A stretch of 64,000 nucleotides of DNA from Notamacropus eugenii (lineage: Eukaryota > Chordata > Mammalia > Diprotodontia > Macropodidae): positions 100,125,277-100,189,276 of the forward strand of contig NC_092879.1 in assembly GCF_028372415.1 (NCBI RefSeq). Direction: 5' to 3'. The stretch's first letter is position 1, and every line of letters begins with the position of its first letter. The notes beneath the pieces were generated by a model. The model did not search any database, had not been told where the DNA came from, and saw nothing but the letters and a program-made list of their open reading frames with translations. Positions 40,511 to 53,112 of the stretch are shown piece after piece. The position numbers and the translations under genes are program-made.

Positions 40511-40994
40511 GGAGTGGGAGGTGGGGCACCTAGAGGAGCTTGCAAACTGAGGCAAGGGTCTAGCTCCAAGCCATTTTATTTTTATTTTTAAGTCTCAGAG
40601 TGGAGCTAGTCTAAAGATTTGCAGGAAAGTCAAGTAGGAACTACTGCTGGTGTGAAGCCTGGCGGTGAGAAGCAAGAGAAGAATCCATTAAGTTAGGTCA
40701 CAAAAGTCCTGGAGAAGGGTTACCTGCATTGGTTGGGAAGGAGACTCTAAGGATCTTGCTAGCTAAAGAAAGCCAGTCCTGCATCATGTAAGTATAAGAC
40801 AATGTCCCTGTCCTAGAGGAGCACTGTTGGGGGGTGGCACCTCATATTTGACAGAGAACCAGAGAATCATCAAAGGTCAAATTAGGTAGCACTGCCTAGG
40901 AGTTCAGTGAAGGGAGAGAGAAATCAGTGTGGCCTGTAGGAGGCAGAGAGAACAACGAATGAGGTGGGATGTCAGACAGGTTCTTGGAGGGCCA

Positions 40995-41140
40995 AGAGCA
41001 GTCATGTAAACCCGTTGATTTCTGGAGCCAGAAGACCTAGGATTAAGTCTGGGCTCTTCCACTTACAAGTCACATGGGTAAACGACTGCCTTTCTGTGCC
41101 TCAGTTTCTACTTCTGTAAAATTAAAGGGGCTATAAGGAG
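40995..41140 (+). repeat. MIR-type SINE
   Basis: 'TGGAGCCAGAAGACCTAGGA' head and 'CCTCAGTTTCTACTTCTGTA' core. Confidence 0.7.
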
Positions 41141-41399
41141 TTAGCTTTTCCTATGCCATGGACCCTTTTCTCAGATTTTTGAAAACATAAAATACATAGG
41201 ATTACAAAGGAAACCAACTTTATTAGAAAATAGTTATCAAAATATGTTTTTTTTAAAAATGCCTGGCCCCTCAGTTATGAGGCCCTGCTCTAATCCAGTT
41301 CAAGATCAAAGTCAATTCCACCAGTTCAAGATCAAAGTCAATTCCAAAGGACAACACACAGTGTGACTGTTCCTGGGCTTCAGTGCTCATGTGTCATTG

Positions 41400-41530
41400 A
41401 ACTGCCGGAGGGATTGAGAGCTGGGGACTTGCTTAGGGTCACCCAACCACCCAGCTCCTATTAGATGAGGCAAGACTTGAACCCAGGTTTTCCTGTCTCT
41501 AAGGACAGCACTCTAGTGCTCCTAGAATTC
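41400..41530 (-). repeat. MIR-type SINE fragment, inverted
   Basis: 'GGACTTGCTTAGGGTCACCC' and 'AGACTTGAACCCAGGTTTTC'. Confidence 0.65.
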
Positions 41531-41594
41531 AACGCCTCTTCACATGGTTGTGAGTGTATATAATTTTTAACACTCAGGAGCTGTCTTCTTTCAC

Positions 41595-41845
41595 AAGTGC
41601 TTATTAAATGCCTACTTTGTGCCTGACACTTTCCAAATACTATTTCATTGGATCATCATAGCAACTCTGAGATGTAGAGGCTATTATTGTACCCATTTTA
41701 CAGTTGAGGAAACTGAAGCAAACAGGTGTAGTGACTAGTCCAGGATCACACAACTAATAAATTAGGAAGTGTCTGAGACTGCATTGTCAGGCCTTCTTGA
41801 CTCCAGGTCTAGAGCTTTGTGCACTATGGCACCAGCTCAAAGGAG
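41595..41845 (-). repeat. MIR/Ther-1-type SINE, inverted
   Basis: 'ATTTCATTGGATCATCATAG', 'CATTTTACAGTTGAGGAAAC' and 'CTTGACTCCAGGTCTAGAGC' occur in inverted-MIR order. Confidence 0.82.
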
Positions 41846-42594
41846 AGGATTCCCTAGTTTGCCACATCCTGAGGAGGGATGGGAGGATGAAATCTCGATT
41901 AACAAGATTTGTATTACACACAATGAGCAATGGTGAAATCTCCCTCAATCATTTTTGAGAACAGGAAGGTAAGATGACCTCAGATCTGCCTGAGGAACAC
42001 AGTAGGACTGTTCCTTGCCAATGATGACCTGGTGATCCTGGGGCTCTGGTTCTGTCAACACTAAGAAAAAGATCACAACTGGCATTGATGCCCCCATCAA
42101 GTCCCTCCTAAATCCACTTGACTTGGTTCTTTCCCTTCACTTGAGCACCTTCTCAGTACTCCTGATAGCAGTACCCTGCTACTTCAGGGAGTCATTAATA
42201 TAGAAATGCCATCCTGGGGTTGAGTTGACCTAATTAGTGGATGAATGAATGAATGAAAATTTCCCTAACTCACTTTTTATCATTCCAGACCATGCTTTGT
42301 ATCCCATCCACCAGGGCTTACCCAGGGTGCGAGTATTTGCTACCTGAACGTCATCCCCCAGCTGCAGCCCCCCACTTCTTGCTCTCACTTTGGGAACAAC
42401 AAATGGATGTTATCATTGGTTCTGGGCTGGGTCTGACCATTGGCTGCCTCTTTGGGTCTCCTTTATGTGCCTGAAGAACGGCAAAACCAAGCTCTTCCCT
42501 GGCTGGCTGTCCCTGATCAGGCTGGAAGCTCCTTCAAGGAAAAATCGAGCTGTTAGCTCTGCTATTAGGCACATTTATGACCAAATAGGAGACA

Positions 42595-43925
42595 GAGAGA
42601 ATCATGGGAAGTAAAATGGAGAATTTTGATAACATGAAATCAAAGGGTTCTCCACGAACAAAACCTATGCAGCCAAAATTAGGAGGAAAGCAGGAAATTT
42701 GGGGGAAATTTTCACATCAAGTTTCTCTGATAAAGGCCTCACTTCTCAACTATAAAGGGAATTGAGTTAAATTTATAAAACTAAGAACGATTTCCCAATT
42801 GATACATGGTCAAAGGATATGAACAGGCAATTTGCAGAAGAAGAAATTAAAATGAGAAAAAATGCTCTAAATCACTATTGATTAGAGAAATGCAAATTAA
42901 AACAGCTCTGAGGTAGCTCCATGTACCTATCAGATTGGCTAACAGGACAGAAAAGGAAAATGACAAATGCTGGAGGGGATGTGGAAAAACTGGGACAGTA
43001 ATGTGCTGCTGGTGGTCCAACTATTCTAGAGAACAATTTGGAATTATGTCCAAATTGAGTCATTGTCAGTCATGTCCGACCCTTAGTGACCCCATGTGAG
43101 TTTTCTTGGCAAAGATGCTGGAATGGTTTGTCATTTCCTTCTCTGGCCTATTTTACAGATAAAGAAACTGAGGCAAATGGGGTTAAATGCCTTGCAAAGG
43201 GAGTCACAAAGGGAGTGAGTATCTGAGGCCAGATTTTAACTCAGTAAGATGGGTGTTCCTGATTAGAAGCCCAGTTCTCTATCCACCTAGGTTCTCTCAA
43301 AGGACTATAAAACTGTGCATAATCTTGGACCTAGCAATACCATTTCTAGGTCTGCATCCCAAAGAGATCAAAGAAAAGGAGAAAGGACCTGTACATACAA
43401 AACTATTTAGAGCAAGTCTCTTTGTAGCGTCAAAAAACTGGAAATTCAGAGGATGATTCCCATGAATGGGGGGTGGTCGAACAAGATGTGGCATATGATT
43501 TTGAAGCAACACTATAAGAAATGATGAGTAGGATGGTTTAAGAAAACTTGGGAACACTTATATGAACTGATACAAAGTGAAGTGAGCAGAACCAGGAAAA
43601 TATTTTACACAGTAATAGTAATATTGTATGATGATCAACTGTGAAAGACTTAGAGACTCTGAGCAAGAGACAATCCAAAGGACCCATGGTGAAAAATGCT
43701 ATCCACCTCCAAAGAGAGTGGTGACTGATGTATATTTTTATCACTTTATTTTTCTTGCTTTTTTTTTGCAGCATGGCTAATATGGAAATATTTTACATGT
43801 TTTCACATGTATAATTGATATATTGCTTGCCTTTTCAATGGGGGAAGGGGCAGAAGGGAAGGAGAGAATTTGAAGCTCAAAGTTTAAAAAAAAAAGAATG
43901 TTAACAATCAATAAAGTTTTCTTTT
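42595..43925 (+). mobile_element. L1 LINE, 5'-truncated, interrupted by an inverted SINE
   Basis: ORF2 C-terminal region and 3'UTR: 'GATACATGGTCAAAGGATAT', 'ATTAGAGAAATGCAAATTAA', then, after the SINE, 'GGACCTAGCAATACCATTTC', 'CAAAGTGAAGTGAGCAGAAC' and an A-rich end near 43890-43925. A residue run such as PKEIKEKEKGPVHTKLF is the L1 ORF2 signature. Not coding now. Confidence 0.88.
43058..43293 (-). repeat. Tailed marsupial SINE inserted in L1
   Basis: Inverted: 'GAGTTTTCTTGGCAAAGATG' tail at left, core 'CTATTTTACAGATAAAGAAA', head complement 'CTCTATCCACCTAGG' at right. L1 resumes at once with 'CTCAAAGGACTATAAAACTG'. Confidence 0.87.
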
Positions 43926-43929
43926 TTTA

Positions 43930-44040
43930 AAGAATGTAAGGTCCTTGAAGGCAAGGATCTCACTTTTGTCTTTGTACCCCTAGAGCCTAGCATAATTACC
44001 GGCCCACTGGAGGTACTTAATATGTGTTCATTCATTCTCT
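43930..44040 (+). repeat. L2-like 3' tail fragment
   Basis: 'TGTAAGGTCCTTGAAGGCAAGG' followed by 'GAGCCTAGCATAATTACC' and 'GGAGGTACTTAATATG'. Confidence 0.5.
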
Positions 44041-44079
44041 ATTGGGTATGCACATCAGGGAGGGAGATTGTATTTACAG

Positions 44080-44890
44080 TTTATTTATTTAAAAATAATT
44101 TAAATATTTTCTGCTTTTTTATCCCCTACATTTTCTCTTCAAAAACATTTTTTTCCATTTACAAGCACTTTCCTCACTCCACCCTCCATCAGAAGAATGC
44201 CTCCCCCCCCCCCAACAAATCCAAATCCTTGCAACAAATATTCTTCGTCATCTAAAACAAATCCAAATATGGTCACATCCAAACATGTATTTTACATCTC
44301 ACTCCATGAGGGGATGAGTAGCATGCTTCTCTATCCTTCCTGGGAATGGAGCGTGGCTAGTCGTTAAGTCTTTCAAAGTTGTCTTGGCAATGTCATTACT
44401 GTATAAACTGTTCTCCTGGTTCGGCTCGCTTCATTCTGCACCAGTTCATACCAGACAGGTCTCCCCAGGTTTCTCTAAAACCATACCTTTTGCCATTTCT
44501 AAGGACATAAGGATATTTTCTTACAATAATGTACCATAATCTGTTTATTTATTATCAATTTCCCAATTGATGGGCAGCCCCCTTAGATTTCAGTTCTTTG
44601 CTCTAACGCTAGAACTATTTTTCTCCAGATGGCCCTTCTTTTCTGTTGCTTGTCAGAAGACAGAGCCCTAGGAGTGGTTTTCGGCAGTTTAGTGTTTGGG
44701 GACCTAGGGCCAAATTACTTTCTAGAGTGGTTACAGCTCTGACCACAGTTCATTTGTGTGCCTGTTTTCCTACAGCTGCTTCAACATTTTTCATTTTCTC
44801 TTTTTGGTCATCTGTGCCAATCTGACCAGTAGAAGGGGAACCTTGAAGCTATTTTAATTTGCATTTCTCTAATCATTAATGATTTGGAGC
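44080..44890 (-). mobile_element. L1 LINE 3' region, inverted
   Basis: Antisense 3'UTR and ORF2 end: 'GTTCTCCTGGTTCGGCTCGC', 'TTTCCCAATTGATGGGCAGC' and 'TTAATTTGCATTTCTCTAAT'. Truncated and diverged. Confidence 0.82.
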
Positions 44891-44899
44891 GATCTCACT

Positions 44900-45160
44900 C
44901 ATGGTAATAGCTAGCTAGCGTTTATATAGTACCTACTTCTAGCTAGGCACTATGCTAAGCTCTTTGCAAATACCTTCTCAGATGATCTTCAGAAAAATCT
45001 CGGGAGATACGTAGGGGCTCTTATGACTCCCATTTTACAGACCAGGATCCTGAGGCAAACAGGTGAAGTGAGTTGCCCAATGTCACATCAGCATTAATTG
45101 CCTGAGGCAAGATTTGATCCTAAACCAGATTTCTAGCTCGTCGCTACTCCACGAATGCTG
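44900..45160 (-). repeat. MIR/Ther-1-type SINE, inverted
   Basis: 'GCGTTTATATAGTACCTACT', 'CCCATTTTACAGACCAGGAT' and a right-hand head complement; abuts the inverted L1. Confidence 0.8.
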
Positions 45161-45499
45161 ATACAAATATTTTGATGTTTAGTGGGGGTGGGGGTGGGGG
45201 GTCTTTTTACTACTAACTTCCTTGGGGCATGGTATTTACATTTCAAGCCTCCTTGGCAATCATAGATCTTGCAGGCCTTATCAAATGAAAAAACTTTCCC
45301 TTGCCATGATGGAATAAATATTGGGAGAAGGGGTGGGTACTTAGCCCTTTAGTAGAGGGAGCGCCCCTTCCAGGCTTGCTCCCAGGGCTAGAAGAGCCCT
45401 AACAAAAGGTTGGCCTTTTTTTAGTCAAATCTAACTCTCTCTCTAAGTGTAAACCGACTTTCCTAGAGTCGAGTCAAGTCAAGTTTGCAAATTGTATTA

Positions 45500-45625
45500 T
45501 AAAACACTATCTTTTTTGAGACTCACTACAGCCCCTCGAGGCAGCAAACAAGTTTCCCGCAAACAGAAGACCAGAGGCAGAAAGTAACCCAGTCAAGGTC
45601 ACACAGCAAGTGGCAAGTAAGCCCC
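45500..45625 (-). repeat. MIR-type SINE fragment, inverted
   Basis: 'CAGTCAAGGTCACACAGCAA' marks the core; the rest is diverged. Confidence 0.5.
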
Positions 45626-46179
45626 GAGACTCGTAGGAACCAGCTGGGTGCTCCATAAATGACTTCTGAACTTTGTGGGGAATTCGCCCACAGGCTGGCC
45701 CAGCTGGGTGGCTCTTGGTACGGGGGGCAGGTCTTCCGCACTCAGAAGAAATGGAGTAACCTAAACTTCCCTGGGTGATGCTCACAGTCAGTCCATCAGC
45801 ATTGCTGAGGTGCCTAGAACTAAGCGACGAGGATCCAGAGGGGCAAAAACCCTGGCCTTGCCCCCGGCGAGCTTTCCTCGTTCCGCAGGCAGCCCACTGG
45901 CAGTGGAGACCGCTCTTTGCTAGGTCTCCGAAGCCTGCGGGCAGTGAAAGCACTTAGCCCAGCTTGCAGTAGGCGCTCAGACAATGCGCGTCGGTCAGCG
46001 GTGTGGGATGGCAGGGGGAGGGGGGCGCCACGTGGATCGGCTGGCTCGGGTGCATCGGTATGGTAGGCGGGGTCGGAGGAGCCTGTCACCTACGTGACCT
46101 TGGCCAAGTCCCTGGCTCTCCTGAGGACTCGGCGCTCAGCCCTAACATTCAGCGGCCAAGCAGGGCTAACTGAGCTTCC

Positions 46180-47260
46180 GGGACTTCACGCCGGCCCGGG
46201 GCGAACCGCCGCCCTGCCTGGGATGGGAGATAGGCGGTGAACCGGGTTGAGCAGGACTCCCAAGGAGTCTGTAGCGCTGGGCAGGGGAGGGGGAAGTGGG
46301 GCGGGGCAGGGCAAGAGAGATATGCGTAGCGGGGCGGAGCGGGGCAATGTGCCCAGAGGGGCCCCGCGCTCTGTATAAGGCCCATGTAATAGCGGTCGTA
46401 GGGCGGTGGCTGAGCCGCATTCAGGACGCTGGGCCCGGCGCTTGGGCGGAGCTTGCGCGCCGTCGCTGGAGCCCAGAGCCGAGAAGACAGATTGGTTGGT
46501 CGGCCGCTGGGTGGGCGGGGCTCGCTTCGTCCTCCTCCCTCCTCAGATCTCCTCCCACTCTCCCACGTTCCGCCCCCCGCCCCCTCTTGTCCTCCCCCAA
46601 CCCTTCTCCCCCCCCCCCCCGCACCCCCCCCCCCCCGCTGGGCCGCTCGGGCTCGCGCGCTGGGAGCGGGTGCGGAAAGATGTCGGACGCGGCGGTGGCG
46701 GACACTCGGCGCCTTAACTCGAAGCCTCAGGACCTGACGGACGCCTACGGGCCGCCAAGCAACTTCCTGGAGATCGACATCTTCAACCCGCAGACGGTGG
46801 GCGTGGGCCGAGCGCGCTTCACCACCTACGAGGTCCGGATGCGGGTGAGTGAGCGGGGCCGGGGGTGCGGGCCCAGGGAGGGGAGGGGGAGGGGGAGCGG
46901 GCTGCGCGCCCCCGGGCCCGCGCGCGCGCCCCTGCAGGGGCGGGGCGAGGAGGGGCCTCGGACCGGCCCCCTCCCCCTGCCCTGCCCTCCCCTCCTCTCT
47001 CAGGACGCGGGCGCGGCGAGCGGGCACGAGCATGGCCCCGGGGCGCCGCCCGGGGTGTGCACGCGAGGGAGCCGGGGTGGGGGGGGGGCCGGAGTCGGGG
47101 GCGGGGAGGGCAGCGCGGCCTCAGGTCGGGCCTTCGAGCCGCACCTTTGTCACCCGCCGGCCCCTCGGGCCTGTAGCTTCGGGCCGAGGTTGGGGCCCGC
47201 GAGGTGACCGGGTGAGAAAGCGGGGCCCCTGGGCGCCAGCAGAGAGTTTGTGCTGATGGG
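46180..47260. promoter_or_regulatory. CpG-island promoter of SNX12
   Basis: GC-rich block around exon 1. It includes an inverted CCAAT (ATTGG at 46491-46495), a GC box (GGGCGGGG, 46513-46520) and a TATA-like TATAA at 46374-46378. C homopolymers lie at about 46608-46636. Which element sets the start site cannot be told. Confidence 0.7.
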
Positions 47261-50200
47261 TGCCCGGCGCATCCGAAAGTTTGAGGGCCGCGCCATCTTT
47301 GTGCACACCATTCCCCGAGGCCTTTCTTGGGCCTGCGGGCCCTTGCACACCCCATCTCCTGGCCTGGCCCCCCCCAGCTGTGAGAGGGAGCAGAGTCCTG
47401 AAGCGCTCTGGGGGATGATCCATGTAGAGCCCGCAGGACCATTAGAGGTCATCGAGGAGTCCCGAGGTCAGGAAACTGAGGTCCACGTAGTAGGTGGCAG
47501 CCCCCCCCCCCCCCCCCCCACACACACACATAGTAGGTGGCAGCCCCCTTCAGGGAGCACTTTATCCTTTGGAGCATTCTGAGGCCGAGATCAGGCAGCA
47601 CTGGCTGCAGACTCTGGGATTCCCAAATTCTGCCTTTTCCCAACCCCCCCAGAAGCAAGGAGAGGGAAAGGGATGGAAGCAAATAAGGAAGTTAGACTGA
47701 TTGGTGAGATAGCTATTTAGAATCATCCCTGCCACTTCCTCAACAGACTGAAAAGAGATGGGATGCATTTTTCCAGGGATAAGAAACAGCTTTGAGTGAG
47801 TCTGGGACATGGCCTTGGGAATTTTTTACTAGGACTTTTTTTTGTCATCCTGTGATTTACTGAGTGCTTTCATTCTCAAAAGAGAAGAGTATTTTGGGGA
47901 TCTGTTGTAAATAACTCTTTGTCCTAGCCCTGGTTGGGAGGAGGAAGCTCTCCCTTATGGGTTCTCCTTGACTAGACTTGGAAAAAACCAACACCAACAA
48001 CTAACCAGTGTGTAAAAGTTTACTCTTCACTACCTTTCCATCAGTCCTTCTCACCCTGCAATGCGAGGGGCTTACACTGTAAACTCTTATTTAAAGCCTG
48101 GTTTATAGAATGATGATTTCCAGGTTTTTATGCCCATGGCTGCCAAAACCCTCTTAATTTTGTAAATTCAATTTTATTTTTAGTTATTTTATAGTTATCG
48201 TTATTTATAGTCATAGTAACTATATTGACAGTTATTTTATTCTTAGTTATTTTCAGTTCCAAATTCTCTCCCTCCACCCATTGAGAAAACAAGAAAAATA
48301 AACCCCAGAAAAAAGCAGAGGCAAGTCAGACAAGAGCCCGCCTTCTGAGGCCATCAGCTTTCTGACTGGAGGGGGGCAGTGTGTCTCCTCATGAGTCCCC
48401 TCTAACTGTGCTTGGCTCCATTGTGTCCATGGGAGTTCCCAAGACATTAGAAGTTGTTAGTCTTTACAGTATTATTACTGTATAACTTGTTCTGCAGATC
48501 CTGCAAAGGCTTCTCCATATCATTGAACTCTTGCCTTTTTCAGAGGACTTCTTTCATCAACAAGGTAGCTTAGCTGGCCATTTGGTTTTAGGTGCTTTGG
48601 GAAACGCATCTCGGAAGATACTGGCCTTTTCTCCTTCCTTCCTTTTTGTAAACAACTGGATGTTTCTGCCACCGTCTATCCTTATCTAGGCCTGAGTTCA
48701 CAGATTTTAGTCCTGGGAAGGATGTTAGAGAGCATTGAATCTTCTTCTCATTTTATAGGTAAGGAAAGGAAGGCCAAAGAGATGGTGAGCCAGGTCCACT
48801 CAGACCAAATCCGGTTTTCTTTCTAGTCCATTCTGAATACTCTTATGAGAAATGTCCTGGGGGTAGTTCAGAGTCAGAGAAGCCGTGCAGAGACTTCATA
48901 CCATGGCTATACATAGCACCGTGGTTGCTATGGCTTGAACTTTTAGGGAGTGGAATTTGCCAAATGCCCCTTCTCCTGTGGACTCGGGCTTTCTGGCTCT
49001 CCTTGCCCTTGGCTTTCATGGAGAGCGTCTGGGCCCGTTATCTTTAATTACAATTAAAGAGCATCTCTACTGAAACAAAGACTAGGAATTGGTTTTTGAC
49101 TTCTGATTTGTGGATTAGGCCTATGAGGAAATGACCCTTCTGGGAAAACAGCAGTACCTTTACTAGCCAGGTAGGCAGGGAAATGACATTCCTGAGTCAG
49201 AGGAAGTCTACAGAATGCTACCTGGTGATGGGGGCTTCCTTTTCTCTTGCTGGCACCTCAATATTCAGGAAGCTACCTGAATTTCTCAGCTCTTCTCAAG
49301 TAAGAAGGTTCAGGAGAAGCATTAAATCAGGACCTTGGTGCTCAGGCATTTTTACCTGTAGGGTCACTAGGAGTGAGTTAAAGATAACAACACCTTTTTG
49401 TAGGAAAGTTCAAAATAATAAAATAATTCTTTATATGCACCTCCCTATGCCCTGAGATGGTACCTACAAGCTGGCCTGAGGTTCCATTTTTGGATAACTC
49501 AACCCTGAAGCTGACTCAGGAGAAGGCAACCTCCAGCCTCACAGATTCCAAAGTACTTTTTTAGAAGCATGTCATCTAAGGGGATATTTAGGGGAGCCCT
49601 GAAATAAGATTTCTAGATACCCTGTTCCAGCCTCAGACACTGACTAGCAGTGTGACCTTAGGCAAATCACTTCACCTCCGACTGCCTCAGTTTCCTCAAC
49701 TGTTACATGAGGATGATAACAGCACCTACTTCTCAGGGTTGTTGTGAAGATCAGGTGGAATCATATTGGTAATGCATTTAGCATAATGCCCAGCACACAG
49801 CAGGTGCTTAATAAAGGCTTATTTCCTTCCTTTTTTCAGCCATGGCTGCCCAATTACCTCAAGATCCCTGAGGACCTTTTGAATGGTTAGGATCTAGAAC
49901 TGAGCTGGAACAATCTATAGAAAACCAATCTGCCTACCAGCTCTTTCTCAGGAAGTTTTCAGAGCAGGGGAGAATCTTGGCTAAATCATTTGCTAGGGCA
50001 TGGCATCAGCTGTCAGGCAACCAAGTTTCTGAATGCACACCACATCTTCAGCACTACTGTAGACACCATCACGGCTCCCCGTAGTTGGAGCTATGTTCTC
50101 CATCATCTAGACACTGAGAGTGTAATTGAGGGGTAGGCTATGACATGCCACAGCAGTGAAGATGCTGTGGTACTGTATTGTATAAGACCTGAGTACTGTC

Positions 50201-51646
50201 CGAGTTCCAAGGAGGTCAGTGAGGGCTGCCTGGAGGACATGGGGTTGGGAAAACTTTGAGGGATGGCAAACTTTGCAACAGGGTGGGGAGGGCACAGCTT
50301 TGTTGAGTTTGATTCCTGTTCCATTCAGGGAATTTCTAAGGTCCAAGCACGGCCTGGGTTGGGCATGGACAAGGGTTAACATTTCTGCTTTGGTGCTCAG
50401 AGCAGGGGACCAGGAATATAGAGCTGCCTGAGAGGTCGTAACATATGGATGGGTATGCACTGACAGTTCCTTCCTCCTCCCTCTTTCATTCCTCCTTTCC
50501 CTATAGACTAACCTCCCTATCTTCAAGCTGAAGGAGTCATGTGTACGGCGGCGCTACAGTGACTTTGAGTGGCTAAAGAATGAATTGGAGCGGGACAGTA
50601 AGGTGTGGCCCACCCCCCACCCCACCTCTGTGGACACCAAGCCTGTGAAGGGAGTGGGAAGTGTGAGCACCACTGGACAGCACCACTAGATGCTTCGATG
50701 GGCTAATTCTAGACAAATACCTTTTAAAAGGGATGTGGGAGGCCAGGCACAAATAAACTAATGAAAGGATTCGAGAAATAACATGGATGTTCCATCTAAA
50801 ACACGTTATTAAAGAGCAGTGAGGGTGTCAGGGTCCAGTCGCTGATGTTTTGATGTGATATCCTGAAGGGCATCTCTGCCCTCCCATAGAATTTCCTTCA
50901 TGCCAACATCCCAAGCAGATGACTGGCCTATCAGGCTCCTTGCCCCTAGGCCTTTGGGGGTGCTTGTGTTCATAGCTTTCCTGAGGTGCTGGTTGTGGGG
51001 CTGATCTATTGTTCCCCATCCTTCCAGTGGTTGATGTTTGGGGTCTGCCCACAGATTGTAGTGCCACCGCTGCCTGGGAAAGCCTTGAAGCGGCAGCTCC
51101 CCTTCCGAGGAGACGAAGGCATCTTTGAGGAGTCCTTCATCGAGGAGCGGAGGCAGGGTCTCGAACAGTTTATTAACAAGTGAGCTGATGGTTGCTTATT
51201 TTCCTACCCCATTCCTCTGCCCCATCTTCTAGAATGAGGACTATGTTGTAGTGTTAGTTCTGGGGTAGACTGACTTGGCAGTAGGGGCCATTTCCTCCAT
51301 CAGAACCTGTTGTCCCTCAGTCCCCTGCAGATGGTGCATGTTAGCCATGTCTTCTCCTGAGATCACTAAGGCTAAGTCGTAGCTGGTCCTGGTAAAGTAG
51401 AAGCAGCAGAGCTGTATGAAGCAGCCCTGGAAAGGCCTAGTGCTGTGCTCAGCTATCTAGACCCTGCTCTCTTTGCCTTTGCTGCTGTTTCTGATTCTCT
51501 TTGGCCTTCAGTACTGACATCAGTCATCTTGGTTCCCTTACAGAATCGCCGGGCACCCATTGGCTCAGAATGAGCGCTGCCTACACATGTTCCTGCAGGA
51601 GGAGACAATCGACAGGAACTACGTCCCTGGGAAGGTGCGCCAATAG
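46680..51646 (+). CDS. SNX12: SNX12, sorting nexin with a PX domain
   Basis: Small endosomal sorting nexin that binds PI3P membranes and takes part in endosomal cargo sorting. Coding exons are 46680-46844, 50507-50602, 51055-51179 and 51544-51646, with clean GT-AG borders and matching phases. The product has 162 residues, the length I recall for human SNX12. It starts MSDAAVADTRRLNSKPQDLT. The PX domain occupies most of the rest: FLEIDIFNPQTVG, RRRYSDFEWLKNELERD (phosphoinositide-binding basic patch), the VVPPLPGKALKRQLPF proline loop, and EERRQGLEQFINKIAGHPLA. It ends YVPGKVRQ. No coiled coil or BAR domain follows, as expected for the SNX3/SNX12 pair. SNX3 is the main alternative; the N-terminus and the neighbouring genes favour SNX12. 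Confidence 0.96.
47488..47548 (+). repeat. C19(CA)n tract between two 18-base direct repeats
   Basis: TAGTAGGTGGCAGCCCCC occurs at 47488-47505 and 47531-47548. Between them are the rest of a 19-C run (47501-47519) and ACACACACACA. Located in SNX12 intron 1. Confidence 0.85.
48150..48560 (-). repeat. L1 3' fragment, inverted, in SNX12 intron 1
   Basis: 'TTTCAGTTCCAAATTCTCTC' and 'ATTATTACTGTATAACTTGT' resemble the antisense L1 3'UTR. Diverged. Confidence 0.55.
49615..49830 (+). repeat. MIR-type SINE in SNX12 intron 1
   Basis: 'GACTAGCAGTGTGACCTTAG', 'GCCTCAGTTTCCTCAACTGT', then 'TCTCAGGGTTGTTGTGAAGA' and 'CAGGTGCTTAATAAAGGCTT' give an almost complete MIR. Confidence 0.87.
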
Positions 51647-53112
51647 GAAAGCCCTCTGGCCACCTGCCTTCCGCCTTCCTGGCGAAATGACACTGAGTTT
51701 TTACACTAAGCCTCTCTCTCTCTTGATCTGCAGTGGCTGTCGTCCCCTGGCCTGACTGTCTGTCTGCCACTTGGTCACACTGTGGGCACTCTTCTAAGAT
51801 CCTCCTCTCCAAGGAGAGGTGGGAAGCTTCAGGCAGAGGTCCTGGGCTTTTAGGGGGAGGGGGTCAGGAATTGGACTAAAAGGCACTTGCTTGGGCTTCC
51901 TCTCAGGCAACAAGGCTAGCCTGGGGGTCTGGTACTTCAGTGGCACTTGGCCAAACAGGTCAGCAATGCTGTGAGTCTAAGGGAGGTTCCCCACTCCAAA
52001 GTTTAACCTGGAACTCTGAGCAGGGAACAACCCTGCCCCCTTCTACCTGCATGGAACCTTCCTTTTGCCCTGTTGTGGGCTGGTAGACTCCCATGGGCTC
52101 TCTCAGTTTTCTCTATTCTGCCCCCGGGTCTTTCTCCATTTTCTTGATAACCTTCCTCGTTCTTATGTCACTCTCTGGGGCAGTCATCAGCTTAGAAGCC
52201 AAGCATCTGGGTTTGTGGATTTGCTGGGCCCATCATACTTAGCTGCCTCAGAGTCACAAGGAACTTGTGGGGAAGCAGAGGGGTCCCCATTGGCTTTCTC
52301 CCACTCTCTAGGCCCGTGGCTGCTTCCTCTGCTTGGCTGGCTTTTCACTGTCCATCCTTAATTGACCAGTGTGGGTCAGCGGCTCTTCCTGAAATCTTAC
52401 TGCCAGGTGGGCTGCCTTGGAGGTGCTTCCCTATTGTGTGATGGTGCAGACTGAGAATGGTTTCTTGTCTTGGAAGCTCCCAGTGGCCAGAAAGCACTCC
52501 ATCCCATTCTCCTTCCTTCTTGAAATCTCACGCCACTTTTTGTTCCCAAAGGGCAGGGCTACTTGAACAAATAATGTAGTCTGACTTCTGGCAAGCACTT
52601 TGAGCTGGGTAAATGAAGGGGAAGAATTGTCTTCCCCTCCCTCACTTTGGTCACAGGGTCATTGAGCTTTCTGTCCCTGTCTCTTCAGGGACCACCAGTG
52701 GTTCCTCTAGAAGCTGGGCCCGGGACAGCACTAATTAATACGAAGCGGGTTCTTAGGGCTGGCCAGGAGGGCCTTCCTTCGCCCCCTCAGAAGACCTTAG
52801 CAGGATGTCGGGGAAAAGGCTGAGTAGCCTGGTGTGGGGGAGGAGGGACGTCTGAGGTGCCCCCGGACCAGAGGTCAGCTCCCAGAGAGGCTCTGTGCCC
52901 TTGCCCACCTTGCTAATGTTGTTGTTGTTGCTTCCTTTTTGAGCTCTAGCTTCTCCTCTGTATTTTCTAAGACATTCCTTCAGCATGCCCAAGTGCTGAG
53001 AGTCTGACGCCCCATCTCTGCTCTGTAAATATCTTGACTTGGGGCTTTCATTCAGCAAAACTGTTCAATCTTCTGTCAGACAATGTCATATCCAACTCCT
53101 GTTCATATTAAA
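51647..53112 (+). other. SNX12 3'UTR (extent uncertain)
   Basis: Sequence after the SNX12 stop is unusually free of interspersed repeats for about 1.5 kb, which fits a 3'UTR. An ATTAAA at 53107-53112 is a possible polyadenylation signal. No other gene is seen in it. Confidence 0.45.

Noticed and set aside
41390-41530. CRISPR-like or other regularly spaced repeats
   Set aside because: No spaced direct-repeat array is present anywhere; repeated words come from SINE and LINE families.
42253-42614. Two overlapping 73-74-residue frames with a hydrophobic part
   Set aside because: No family recognised; the neighbouring sequence is old repeat. Chance is more likely.
46296-47442. Long open frames on both strands at the SNX12 CpG island
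   Set aside because: Compositional; only the SNX12 exon 1 segment matches a known protein.
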